A stretch of 13,162 nt of DNA from Desulfacyla sp964522045. GTDB lineage: Bacteria > Desulfobacterota > DSM-4660 > Desulfatiglandales > Desulfatiglandaceae. The stretch spans positions 1 to 13,162 of the forward strand of contig CAZFSF010000080.1 of NCBI GenBank assembly GCA_964522045.1, read 5' to 3'. Made by a program: the position numbers and the translations under genes. The notes under the pieces were generated by a model. It was not told where the DNA came from, ran no database searches, and saw nothing but the letters and a program-made list of their open reading frames with translations. This document shows, one piece after another, positions 1 to 6,602 of this stretch; positions within the stretch are counted from its first letter, which is position 1, and the number at the start of each line of letters is the position of its first letter.

Positions 1-387
1 TTTGCCGGCCCGGGTGTACAGATCTGGAAGTTGAATATTATTTATGACAGCGGGGTGGAGATTAAAGACCAGACATTGGTGCTAAAACCATCAGAAACAG
101 AAAAGGACGTTTTCCATGTAACAGCTACCATAGACACGAAAGGGGAGTCTGAAAGATGGGGAGGGTTCCGCGTTTTTGAGGAATGGAAGGGAGAAATAAG
201 AAATGGTGCGATGATGTGTAATATTGATGGTATTTGGACTCGCCTTGGAAGTGGTGGCAGCCCATCATCCTCCTCGGTCCATGGAACAGTAAAAGGAACC
301 TTTTCAAAGAGGCGGGCTTCAGGTACCACTAAACTTAGAGGTAATATCATCCAGCAAGGCAAATGGACCGCAGAGAAAATCAGTTGA
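1..387 (+). CDS. Hypothetical protein, 3' part only (5' end outside the window)
   Basis: Frame 1 is open from the first base to a TGA at 385-387, so at least 128 codons are present and the start is probably outside the window. A TTG at 31 is possible, but its GGAAG lies directly against it, which is a poor ribosome-binding arrangement. I do not recognise the family. The visible product is polar, without transmembrane segments or cysteine motifs except one Cys after an MM pair. Alternating hydrophobic and polar stretches plus Gly/Ser-rich turns (a GSGG then SSSS run near the middle) suggest a beta-rich C-terminal domain. It converges on the DUF1566 gene with a 61-nt gap in which I see no convincing terminator. 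That it is a real gene is likely from its length and composition; its function is unknown. Confidence 0.55.
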   Translation, partial: FAGPGVQIWKLNIIYDSGVEIKDQTLVLKPSETEKDVFHVTATIDTKGESERWGGFRVFEEWKGEIRNGAMMCNIDGIWTRLGSGGSPSSSSVHGTVKGTFSKRRASGTTKLRGNIIQQGKWTAEKIS

Positions 388-448
388 TACAAGGACTTGG
401 TGCCTAATTCCGTGCAATGAGCCGGAAAACTTACCCGTTCAATAGACA

Positions 449-1471
449 CTACCTACCACCACGTACCGGCAAGGCCCTGCAAACTAACAAATAATCCAAC
501 CTTCCGAGATTACCGGGATCATCTTTCCCAGCGTAACCTTCACTGCCGCCATGAAAGAAACTGTACCCAAGGGCAAATTCCTTGTCACCTAAGGCCCAAA
601 CCCATTCATCGCTCACATGAATAAGGTCGGTAACGCACGAAATGTGCTTCTTTCCTATGGGATCATAGATTGTCTTGAGTTCGTCAACAGTCGGAACACG
701 CCAGTCATCGTACCCGCCGGCCCGGTAATTTTTAAAATATGCTTTTAAATCACGCTTATTGATCCCTTTACCGTCGTCCTTAGCCGCCCACATGAGGCCC
801 GTTTTTTTGTCTGACACGGTCCCGTTGTCATGTGCAATAAAGCGATCGTCCCCCGCTTCTTGCTTTTTCGTTTGGAATTTTCCCGTGGCCCGTACCGGCA
901 AAGGTCTGGCGCCGCCTCCCCCGGCCTTTTTTGCCTGGTACCAGGCCCCTGATCCAGGCCCGTCAAAGAAGGCAACGGCCGTTGAGCCCTCGATAAAGCC
1001 GAAACGGGTCGCCAAATCCCGTCCGTCCAATCCCCAGACCCACTCACCGGCAAGATCGATCAGTTTCGTCAGGTGATACCCGTGTTTATTCTCTGTGCCC
1101 TCATCATAGATTTCTTCCAGTTCGTCAATGGTAGGCATACGCCAGTCAGCGTACCCGCCTGCCCGGTAATTGTTAAAATAGGTCTTGAGATCAGCTTCGT
1201 CAATAGCCTTCCCACCGTCTCTGGCCGCCCACATAAGGCCCGTCTTCCCATCCTTTACTATCCCGTTGTCATAGGCAATAAAGCGGCCATCAAAGGCGAT
1301 GACGTTTGCATCAGGGTTTCCGCCCTGGTTTTGTGGTTCAGCCACTGCCCCTGATTCGGAGATGAACAGTAGAACAAAGCCCATTAACGCGCCCAGCATC
1401 AGACTGCTCAAGACCGAGATCATCCTGTCTGCTGATAGAAAGCCGGTACTTAGTTGTCGAATTGAATGCAT
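449..1471 (-). CDS. Exported protein with two tandem DUF1566 (Lcl C-terminal) domains
   Basis: The 340-residue product from the ATG at 1471 has an N-terminal hydrophobic segment (about residues 17-38) followed by SESGAVAEP, which reads as a signal peptide with a long n-region or a membrane anchor. Two DUF1566-type repeats follow, about residues 64-195 and 211-337. Each carries the family pattern: a DNG..DxKTGLMWA motif, then NYRAGGYxDWRxPTxDEL, then an EWVW strand and a terminal ALPVR or PLPVR motif. DUF1566 is found in many secreted bacterial proteins and has no settled function. The frame is open upstream to an ATG at 1564, but that start would overlap the cyclase by 80 nt. The 1471 start has GGAAAGGA five nt upstream and places the signal-like segment at the N-terminus. 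It lies 13 nt after the cyclase stop, so the two are probably co-transcribed, and the protein may act in the envelope with the cyclase. Confidence 0.85.
   Translation of the reverse strand: MHSIRQLSTGFLSADRMISVLSSLMLGALMGFVLLFISESGAVAEPQNQGGNPDANVIAFDGRFIAYDNGIVKDGKTGLMWAARDGGKAIDEADLKTYFNNYRAGGYADWRMPTIDELEEIYDEGTENKHGYHLTKLIDLAGEWVWGLDGRDLATRFGFIEGSTAVAFFDGPGSGAWYQAKKAGGGGARPLPVRATGKFQTKKQEAGDDRFIAHDNGTVSDKKTGLMWAAKDDGKGINKRDLKAYFKNYRAGGYDDWRVPTVDELKTIYDPIGKKHISCVTDLIHVSDEWVWALGDKEFALGYSFFHGGSEGYAGKDDPGNLGRLDYLLVCRALPVRGGR
662..841 (-). repeat. DUF1566 intragenic repeat, copy 2
   Basis: This segment encodes residues 211-270 of the DUF1566 protein and is the second copy of the repeat at 1103-1282. 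The core GKTGLMWAA / NYRAGGY / DELxxIYD elements are kept. Substitutions are mostly conservative or in charged surface-type positions, so both copies look functional rather than one being degenerate. Confidence 0.8.
1103..1282 (-). repeat. DUF1566 intragenic repeat, copy 1
   Basis: This segment encodes residues 64-123 of the DUF1566 protein. Aligned without gaps to copy 2 at 662-841, 43 of 60 residues are identical, counted by eye. The similarity continues more weakly to the EWVW and PLPVR motifs further on. It represents an internal duplication of a whole domain. Confidence 0.8.
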
Positions 1472-1476
1472 CTGAT

Positions 1477-1486
1477 TCCTTTCCTC
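1477..1486 (-). promoter_or_regulatory. Ribosome binding site choosing the DUF1566 start
   Basis: Read on the minus strand this is GAGGAAAGGA, ending five nt before the ATG at 1471 and overlapping the TGA stop of the cyclase. The placement supports the 1471 start over the longer 1564 one and suggests translational coupling with the cyclase gene. Confidence 0.65.
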
Positions 1487-3359
1487 ACTCCAACCCTGCC
1501 TTGTGCAGGCCCTCAATGATTTGCTTGATGTCATTTCCATTTCTGTAAGGGAGTCTTTTGGCATAGAGCTCTACCGAAAATTTGGGATTTATTCGCAGCA
1601 CTTCGTCGGCAACTCTTTGCCCCTCTTCCTTTTGTCCTGTTTCGCCATAAGTGGCAGCCAAATAAACCTTTGCAAGAAAGTGATCGGGGCTCTGCTTAAG
1701 CGCCTTCTTGAATGACTCAATCGCCTTGTCATAAAGTCCGGCCAGCCGATATGCGTCACCCATATTATATAAATACCAGGCAGGTGGAATAGGGTTGAGA
1801 CGAATTGCCTTTTCAAGCACCGATATAGCCTCTTCCGGCCTGCCCAGATATCTGAGCATGAGCCCTAAGAGGGCATTGACATCGGCCCCGTTGGGCTCAA
1901 GGGTGAGGGCCTTCTCTCCTGCGTCCATGGCCTGCTGGTATTGCCCCTTCATTAAGTATATGTTGCCTAACAGGACATGGGTGTCTGCCAAAGAATCGTC
2001 CAGATTGAGGGCCTTTTGAGCCAACATGGCAGCCTCCTTCATAGACTTGCGCGGAGACCGGCTCCAGCCATTTATCACGTCCATCCAGTGAGTATAAGAG
2101 AGGCCCACCAAGGGAACGGCATATTTCGGGTCGAGGGCCATGGCTTCCTTATACGCCTGACGGGCCTGGGCATTGTCTTCTTTGGTCATTCGCCCGTAAT
2201 ACTCAAGTGCCTTCAGGACCTTTTCGTAGGCCTTTCGGTTGACTGTGCCTTTGCGCCACAGGCGGGCCTGTTCCCCTTCGGTTAGATTTACCTCCATAGA
2301 GGTCAGGATCTTTTCCGTAATCTCATCCTGAACCGTAAAGATATCTTTAAGGTCCCGGTCATAATGCTCCGCCCAGAGGTGGTGCCCGGTGCCGGCATCT
2401 ATCAACTGGGCCGTAATGCGTATACGCTCTCCGGCCTTGCGAACGCTCCCTTCCAGAACATACCGCACCCCGAGGTCCCGTCCCACCTGCTGGATCTTCA
2501 CCGGCTTCCCTTTGTAGATAAAGCTCGAATTCCGGGCAATCACAAACAGCCTCGGGATTTTGGAAAGACCGGTGATGATGTCCTCAGTCAGCCCGTCGCT
2601 GAAATATTCCTGCTGCGGATCGGCACTCATGTTGACAAATGGGAGGACGGCAATAGAAGGTTTGTCTGGCAGCTTGGGTTTGGTCTCCGAAGGTGAGGGG
2701 TGAAGGGTGAACCGCCAGATTGCCACAGCCGTCAATCCCAGTACCAGAACAGCGCTTACGATCAGGGCGGTCTTCAGCCATGGCCGGCGAATCCGTTCTT
2801 TTGGCGTGACAGCAGCCTGCCCCGGGGGCACTGGAGAAAGCACCACCTTATAGACACGAATCGGCTTGGTGATATTCTTGACGGTCTGTTCCCCTGAGTA
2901 CTCGTATTTCAATCCCAGCTTGTCGGCTACGCTGTCATATACGGTCCCTGATATAGAAATGCCACCCGCGTCGGCGAGGGCCTCTATGCGGGCAGCGATA
3001 TTGATTCCGTCACCGTAGATCCGGTCTCCTTCTTCGACCACATCCCCGAGGTTGACGCCGATCCGAAACTCCATCCTGTGGCTCACGAGAAGAACAGAAT
3101 TTCTGGCTCTCAGCTCTTCCTGGATTTCTACAGCACACTGGACCGCATCCGCCGCACTGGCAAATTCAGCTAATAGGTTGTCTCCGATTGCATCTACCAC
3201 CCGGCCCCGGTGCTTCTCAATCAGCCCGGTCATAACCTGCCGGTAGTTCCCTAAGGTGCGGATGGTCGCGTCCTCATCCTCACCCATAAGACGGCTGTAG
3301 CCCTTTACGTCGGCGCTGAGGATGGCTCTGAGTTTTCTTCTAAAACGTTCTGCGCTCAA
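1485..3359 (-). CDS. Class III adenylate/guanylate cyclase-like protein with TM helix, TolB-like domain and TPRs
   Basis: The 624-residue product has a class III cyclase domain (about 10-175), one transmembrane helix (about 195-217), a TolB/FlgO-like domain (about 234-350, PSIAVLPFVNMS then FSDGLTEDI) and TPRs (about 376-595). The cyclase would be cytoplasmic and the C-terminal part periplasmic. Metal-binding aspartates D17 (SADVKGYS) and D60 (IGDN) and the transition-state pair N120/R124 (NIAAR) are present. The usual adenine-specifying Lys and Asp positions read D56 and R113, so substrate and activity cannot be assumed. The start is TTG at 3359: an in-frame TAG lies four codons upstream, an AGAAGG precedes it, and the product begins MSAER..RKLRAILSADVKGYS as relatives do. 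It is first gene of a pair with the DUF1566 protein, perhaps an envelope sensor making a cyclic nucleotide. Confidence 0.9.
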   Translation of the reverse strand: MSAERFRRKLRAILSADVKGYSRLMGEDEDATIRTLGNYRQVMTGLIEKHRGRVVDAIGDNLLAEFASAADAVQCAVEIQEELRARNSVLLVSHRMEFRIGVNLGDVVEEGDRIYGDGINIAARIEALADAGGISISGTVYDSVADKLGLKYEYSGEQTVKNITKPIRVYKVVLSPVPPGQAAVTPKERIRRPWLKTALIVSAVLVLGLTAVAIWRFTLHPSPSETKPKLPDKPSIAVLPFVNMSADPQQEYFSDGLTEDIITGLSKIPRLFVIARNSSFIYKGKPVKIQQVGRDLGVRYVLEGSVRKAGERIRITAQLIDAGTGHHLWAEHYDRDLKDIFTVQDEITEKILTSMEVNLTEGEQARLWRKGTVNRKAYEKVLKALEYYGRMTKEDNAQARQAYKEAMALDPKYAVPLVGLSYTHWMDVINGWSRSPRKSMKEAAMLAQKALNLDDSLADTHVLLGNIYLMKGQYQQAMDAGEKALTLEPNGADVNALLGLMLRYLGRPEEAISVLEKAIRLNPIPPAWYLYNMGDAYRLAGLYDKAIESFKKALKQSPDHFLAKVYLAATYGETGQKEEGQRVADEVLRINPKFSVELYAKRLPYRNGNDIKQIIEGLHKAGLE

Positions 3360-3442
3360 GGGATGAACCTTCTAAGCCATAAGGTCAAGAGAGGAAACAG
3401 ACAGCATTTGGGCAGAAAAGAAGTCGTCTGAGGTTCGATCAG

Positions 3443-3487
3443 GGGCATCTTTCGACAAGAGGTTTTCATCAATCACTTCAGATGCCC
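3443..3487. repeat. Inverted repeat GGGCATCT / AGATGCCC
   Basis: GGGCATCT at 3443-3450 and its perfect complement AGATGCCC at 3480-3487 are separated by 29 nt. The pair lies just downstream of the candidate cyclase promoter, in what would be the early 5' leader of that transcript. It could be an operator or an RNA stem. There is no U-run after either arm to make it a terminator. Confidence 0.5.
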
Positions 3488-3498
3488 AAAATAAGGCT

Positions 3499-3527
3499 GT
3501 TATCTATTGTGCGATTTACCAGGTCAA
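3499..3527 (-). promoter_or_regulatory. Candidate sigma-70 promoter for the cyclase operon
   Basis: On the minus strand, TTGACC (3527-3522) and GATAAC (3504-3499) are separated by exactly 17 nt, matching 5/6 and 4/6 consensus positions. It would give a 5' leader of about 130 nt containing the 3443-3487 inverted repeat. A perfect TTGACA at 3572-3567 is an alternative -35 but lacks a good -10 at 16-18 nt. Confidence 0.35.
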
Positions 3528-3678
3528 AAATGCCACTGAGGATAATCAACAATAATCCTTTTATTTTGTCAAGTTAAATGCCTGTCACATTGGCTTATCG
3601 GATCACCTCAAAGGTGCCTTTCCGGCCCTATTAAAACCAGGAGTCAAGTGCGCTGGCCCTGTTTGTATTCACATTAGG

Positions 3679-3707
3679 TTGCACAATGCCATCAAGTAGG
3701 GTATAAA
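3679..3707 (+). promoter_or_regulatory. Candidate sigma-70 promoter for the leader ORF and xseA
   Basis: TTGCAC (3679-3684) and TATAAA (3702-3707) are separated by 17 nt. The -10 matches 5/6 consensus positions and the -35 only 3/6. Transcription would begin near 3714, about 44 nt before the leader ORF at 3758. Confidence 0.4.
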
Positions 3708-3745
3708 TTAAGACAGTTTAGAGGGATTCAATCAGAATTATGAAT

Positions 3746-3750
3746 GGAGG
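3746..3750 (+). promoter_or_regulatory. Ribosome binding site of the leader ORF
   Basis: GGAGG with a 7-nt spacer before the ATG at 3758 is a near-ideal Shine-Dalgarno. It is the main reason to take the 33-codon ORF seriously. Confidence 0.6.
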
Positions 3751-3757
3751 TTGATTT

Positions 3758-3859
3758 ATGAAAGAAGCCAAAATTGACCAAAGGCTACTCAATATTCTTC
3801 GGGAATTATCCCTTCAGAATACGTCGAGAGGAGGTCATATTCTATTTTGTCCGATCTAA
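3758..3859 (+). CDS. Small leader ORF (33 aa) overlapping the xseA start
   Basis: An ATG at 3758 opens 33 codons ending in TAA at 3857-3859. The peptide begins MKEAKIDQRLLNILRELSLQ, which could form a short amphipathic helix, and ends with a hydrophobic HILFCPI. It overlaps the first 13 nt of xseA in another frame, and xseA's own Shine-Dalgarno (3827-3835) lies inside it. I do not recognise it as a family, and it does not resemble XseB. It may be a real small protein, or a leader whose translation couples to or controls xseA, which otherwise has a TTG start and a rather distant ribosome-binding site. A chance ORF remains possible; the strong Shine-Dalgarno argues against that. Confidence 0.45.
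   Translation: MKEAKIDQRLLNILRELSLQNTSRGGHILFCPI
3827..3835 (+). promoter_or_regulatory. Shine-Dalgarno of xseA
   Basis: AGAGGAGGT is a strong anti-16S match, but its GGAGG ends 12 nt before the TTG start at 3847, longer than optimal. An ATT at 3844 would be 9 nt away and is an unlikely alternative start. No ATG or GTG in frame is better placed. Confidence 0.6.
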
Positions 3860-5190
3860 TCCAGAGTCCCAAGGTCTATACCGTAAGCGATCTTACCGCT
3901 GCAATCCAGGATCTCCTTGATGAGCGTTTTGATTTTGTGTGGGTTGAGGGGGAGATATCCAATTTCAGATCTCCTGTTTCGGGCCATTACTACATGGTAA
4001 TCAAAGACGAAAAGGCCCAGATCAGGGCGGTAATGTTCCGTCTTCAGGCCCGCTATCTCAAATTCCTCCCCGAAGACGGAATGAAGGTCATCGTCCAGGG
4101 TAGAATCGGTGTTTATGCCCCAAGAGGGGAATACCAGATTATCCTCGATTACTTGGAACCGATGGGGGTGGGGGCCCTGGCCTTAGCCTTTGAACAGGTT
4201 AAAAAGAAATTAGCAGGCATGGGTGTTTTTGACAAGGATATCAAAAAGCCATTACCCTTTCTGCCCAAGAGGGTTGCCGTCATAACATCCCCCACCGGGG
4301 CTGCCATCCGTGATTTCCTCAACATTATCCGCAGGCGATTTGCCAATATGGAAATACTCATCGTCCCGGTCAGGGTTCAGGGAGATCAGGCCTGTGAAGA
4401 GATGGTGAATGCCCTTGATCTAATTAACCGGGAGTTAAAGGTAGACGTTATTGTCCTGACACGGGGAGGTGGGTCCCTCGAAGATCTGTGGGCCTTTAAC
4501 CAGGAGGATCTTGCCCTGAGTATTAGGAAGTCCGGAATACCGGTCGTCTCTGCAGTGGGTCATGAAATCGATCTGACGATCTCTGACCTTGCGGCCGATT
4601 TCAGGGCGCCTACCCCTTCCGCTGCCGCCGAACTCTTAGTGGTGGAAAAAGAAACCCTCATCAATCGTTTGGATCAGGCTAAGACTCGGATCATAACGGG
4701 CATGGGGCTAAAAGTAAGGAGTCTGGCCGATAAATTGAACCGCCTGAGAAACAGGATTCAAGACCCGAGGAAAGACTTAGCGAATTTATTGATGAGGCTT
4801 GACGAGATTCATCTCAGGCTGATCAGGGTTATGGATCTAATTATCATAGACAAAAGGAAGGGGCTTAGCGCAGAAATACGGGCGCTGCGTCTCTACTCTC
4901 CGGTTAACAGGATAACTGCCATCAGGCAAAACCTCGATTTTCAAAGGGCAACCCTTGTCAGGGTCACGCAAAGGCGGCTCGGGGAGATACGGATGAGCCG
5001 CTCCCTTCTGGAGAAGAGGATAAATGATTTAAACCCTTTATCAGTCTTGAAACGGGGATACAGCATTACCCTGAAGCTGCCTGAAAAACGGGTCTTGAAG
5101 GATGTTTCAGCTGTGGGAAAAGGGGATCAGGTTCAGGTCCTTTTAGGCAAAGGGGAGTTAGAGTGCCTGGTTGAAAAGGTGGAAGGCTAA
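3847..5190 (+). CDS. xseA: Exodeoxyribonuclease VII large subunit
   Basis: Exonuclease VII degrades single-stranded DNA from both ends to oligonucleotides and works in repair; the large subunit is catalytic and normally assembles with several XseB subunits. The 447-residue product is of usual family length. The N-terminal OB-fold DNA-binding domain covers about 8-105 (WVEGEISNF at 32-40, GHYYMVIKD). The nuclease domain carries SPTGAAIRD (148-156), RGGGSLEDLW (206-215), GHEIDLTISD (238-247) and RAPTPSAAAE (253-262). A Lys/Arg-rich coiled-coil region and a conserved tail (LKRGYSI) follow. The start is TTG at 3847, where family alignment begins (SPKVYTVSDL). No xseB follows: the next gene is convergent and its stop codon overlaps the xseA TAA. 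XseB must be encoded elsewhere if the enzyme is the usual complex. Confidence 0.97.
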   Translation: MSDLIQSPKVYTVSDLTAAIQDLLDERFDFVWVEGEISNFRSPVSGHYYMVIKDEKAQIRAVMFRLQARYLKFLPEDGMKVIVQGRIGVYAPRGEYQIILDYLEPMGVGALALAFEQVKKKLAGMGVFDKDIKKPLPFLPKRVAVITSPTGAAIRDFLNIIRRRFANMEILIVPVRVQGDQACEEMVNALDLINRELKVDVIVLTRGGGSLEDLWAFNQEDLALSIRKSGIPVVSAVGHEIDLTISDLAADFRAPTPSAAAELLVVEKETLINRLDQAKTRIITGMGLKVRSLADKLNRLRNRIQDPRKDLANLLMRLDEIHLRLIRVMDLIIIDKRKGLSAEIRALRLYSPVNRITAIRQNLDFQRATLVRVTQRRLGEIRMSRSLLEKRINDLNPLSVLKRGYSITLKLPEKRVLKDVSAVGKGDQVQVLLGKGELECLVEKVEG

Positions 5191-6602
5191 GTTTGGGAGA
5201 TGCTGAGCAATATCTCCTGGAGCATCTCTTTAAGGGCCTTCCGAGACAATGTTTTTTTCCATTCGTCATCGCTGCGAACAGCGGTATAAAATGATTGGCA
5301 TATCCTCTTCTTTTTATCATCCCATTCAAATGTGAACCCGGCCTTGACCACTCCTTTAGCGGAGGATTCTTCAATGGGATAATCCCGGCGTCCGTGGGCC
5401 CAGTTGATGATGTGTGAGTAGAAGATCAGCCCACGATCCAGAAGGATGTAGATGAACTGGATGTTCTCTATGGGGCCGATTCGAATCTGCTGACCACCCA
5501 AATTCAGCCCCACCACCTTTGCCCTGGCTAAACGTTTCCCGCCGCCAAAGGCCGCCCATCCGGCCCCTAAGAGCCCGCCCGCGGTGGTAAAGATACCGAA
5601 TGTCAGGCCGGCCGCCGCAAGGTCAAGGGCCGCACCGATAGCGCCCCCTGCCATCCCGGCGGCAGCAATCAGTTGCTTCGGGGTCAGGCCTAATAATTGC
5701 CAGGTTTTTTTGCTAAACAGCTCTTCACTCAGAATGGAATGGGCGGGAAGGGGGAAGTTGAAGATATTATGCTTAAAGAGCTTTCGAATTTTCCGATGCG
5801 CCCTTTTCTCTATCTTTTCAATGGTCCGATTATACTCTTGCCGAAGGCCCCTTTTCAGGGACTTTTCGTCTCTGTTTCTTGTGTAAATCTTGGTAATGGA
5901 ATAACCCAGACATTCCTCCAATAGGTCGCAAATGATTTCAGCAGTCTCGCTGTTACGCTGCTCCCAGTCCTTTTCAAAGGCCGAGATCACCGTCTCTAAG
6001 ACCGTTCCCCAGTCCTGGTCAATCCCCTTCAGATTCTCTAAGAGTTCAATCCGTTCGGCATAGGTCGCCTTATTGGCGTCAAAGACCCGAATGGCGTTAA
6101 AATGTTTGCGGAATTCCATCTTCCACTGTTCTAAGTAGGCGGTTTCATCCTCTTTGCAGTTGATAATCGCCATGCGTGGGCGACCGGTCAGTCGGAGGAT
6201 CTCCATCTCCGCCAGATCCCATTTTCGGACCGGCCTCGATCCGTCCACCACATAGATGATCCCGGCGCCTCGGGCAATCGGTTCTAAGAGCCTGGCGTCG
6301 TCTCTGAAGTCCGGTTTCCCGGCATGGGTTTCTATATAGGCCTGAAGCATGCTGTCATCGGTTTCCTGGTAATTTTTTATCCAGACCAGTGTTTTTCTCG
6401 GGTTCTGGAAACCGGGGGTATCTATAAAACGGATAATCTCCTGCCCGTCAATGACGACCGGAAAGGTTTGACACTCCAAGGTCTCTCCGGGATAGGGTGT
6501 GACCCGGACGCTGTCATCTTCGGCCAATGTGGATACGACGGCCGATTTCCCTTCGTTGGGATGACCGACAATGGCAAATTCAGGGATCATATCATTCGCC
6601 AT
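5187..6602 (-). CDS. Era-like GTPase with DUF3482 C-terminal domain
   Basis: The 471-residue product has an N-terminal TRAFAC/Era-like G domain. G1 is GHPNEGKS (13-20) and G3 is DTPG (61-64). The G4 region reads INCKED (147-152), where K150 and D152 fit NKxD but the Asn is displaced. The middle is highly charged and probably helical (about 205-275). A Gly/Ala-rich hydrophobic stretch (about 308-356) has the look of a glycine-zipper membrane hairpin. A soluble C-terminal domain follows. This layout matches GTPases annotated with DUF3482, usually encoded beside a DUF2868 membrane protein; their function is not established. The ATG at 6602 overlaps the end of the DUF2868 gene by 11 nt, with GAGAGG 10 nt upstream; M5 (6590) is an alternative. 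It probably cycles GTP at the membrane together with its neighbour. It ends tail-to-tail with xseA. Confidence 0.85.
   Translation of the reverse strand: MANDMIPEFAIVGHPNEGKSAVVSTLAEDDSVRVTPYPGETLECQTFPVVIDGQEIIRFIDTPGFQNPRKTLVWIKNYQETDDSMLQAYIETHAGKPDFRDDARLLEPIARGAGIIYVVDGSRPVRKWDLAEMEILRLTGRPRMAIINCKEDETAYLEQWKMEFRKHFNAIRVFDANKATYAERIELLENLKGIDQDWGTVLETVISAFEKDWEQRNSETAEIICDLLEECLGYSITKIYTRNRDEKSLKRGLRQEYNRTIEKIEKRAHRKIRKLFKHNIFNFPLPAHSILSEELFSKKTWQLLGLTPKQLIAAAGMAGGAIGAALDLAAAGLTFGIFTTAGGLLGAGWAAFGGGKRLARAKVVGLNLGGQQIRIGPIENIQFIYILLDRGLIFYSHIINWAHGRRDYPIEESSAKGVVKAGFTFEWDDKKKRICQSFYTAVRSDDEWKKTLSRKALKEMLQEILLSISQT
5197..5228 (+). terminator. Possible weak terminator hairpin after xseA
   Basis: GAGATGCT (5197-5204) and AGCATCTC (5221-5228) form a perfect 8-bp stem, extendable by two G-T pairs, with a 16-nt loop. 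It starts 7 nt after the xseA stop and is followed by only TTT. It lies inside the 3' end of the convergent GTPase gene. The short T-run makes termination uncertain. Confidence 0.3.

Larger units (their letters stand above)
3360..3757. other. Intergenic region between divergent cyclase and xseA units
   Basis: No supported gene lies in this roughly 400-bp stretch. It is more AT-rich than its flanks around 3480-3580. It contains an 8-bp inverted repeat (3443-3487), a candidate leftward promoter (3499-3527), a second perfect leftward -35-like TTGACA (3567-3572, complement) without a good -10, a 12-bp palindrome AAAGGTGCCTTT (3610-3621) and a candidate rightward promoter (3679-3707). Confidence 0.6.

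Noticed and set aside
662..1282. The two similar segments as a mobile-element or CRISPR-type repeat
   Set aside because: They are diverged coding copies of one protein domain, in frame, without short identical repeats or spacers.
1472..1564. Longer start (ATG 1564) for the DUF1566 protein
   Set aside because: It would overlap the cyclase coding end by 80 nt and place 31 polar residues before the signal-like segment, while ATG 1471 has a good Shine-Dalgarno.
3363..3431. 22-codon rightward ORF starting MNLLSHKVKRG
   Set aside because: No ribosome-binding site is visible, and it is too short and unsupported to call.
3482..3577. 31-codon rightward ORF starting MPKIRLLSIVRF in the intergenic region
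   Set aside because: It has no Shine-Dalgarno, basic and low-information composition, and lies over the candidate leftward promoter.
3758..3859. Leader ORF as a relocated or truncated xseB
   Set aside because: It has none of the acidic helical LEEIV..LE..SLEEAL pattern of XseB and is about half its length.
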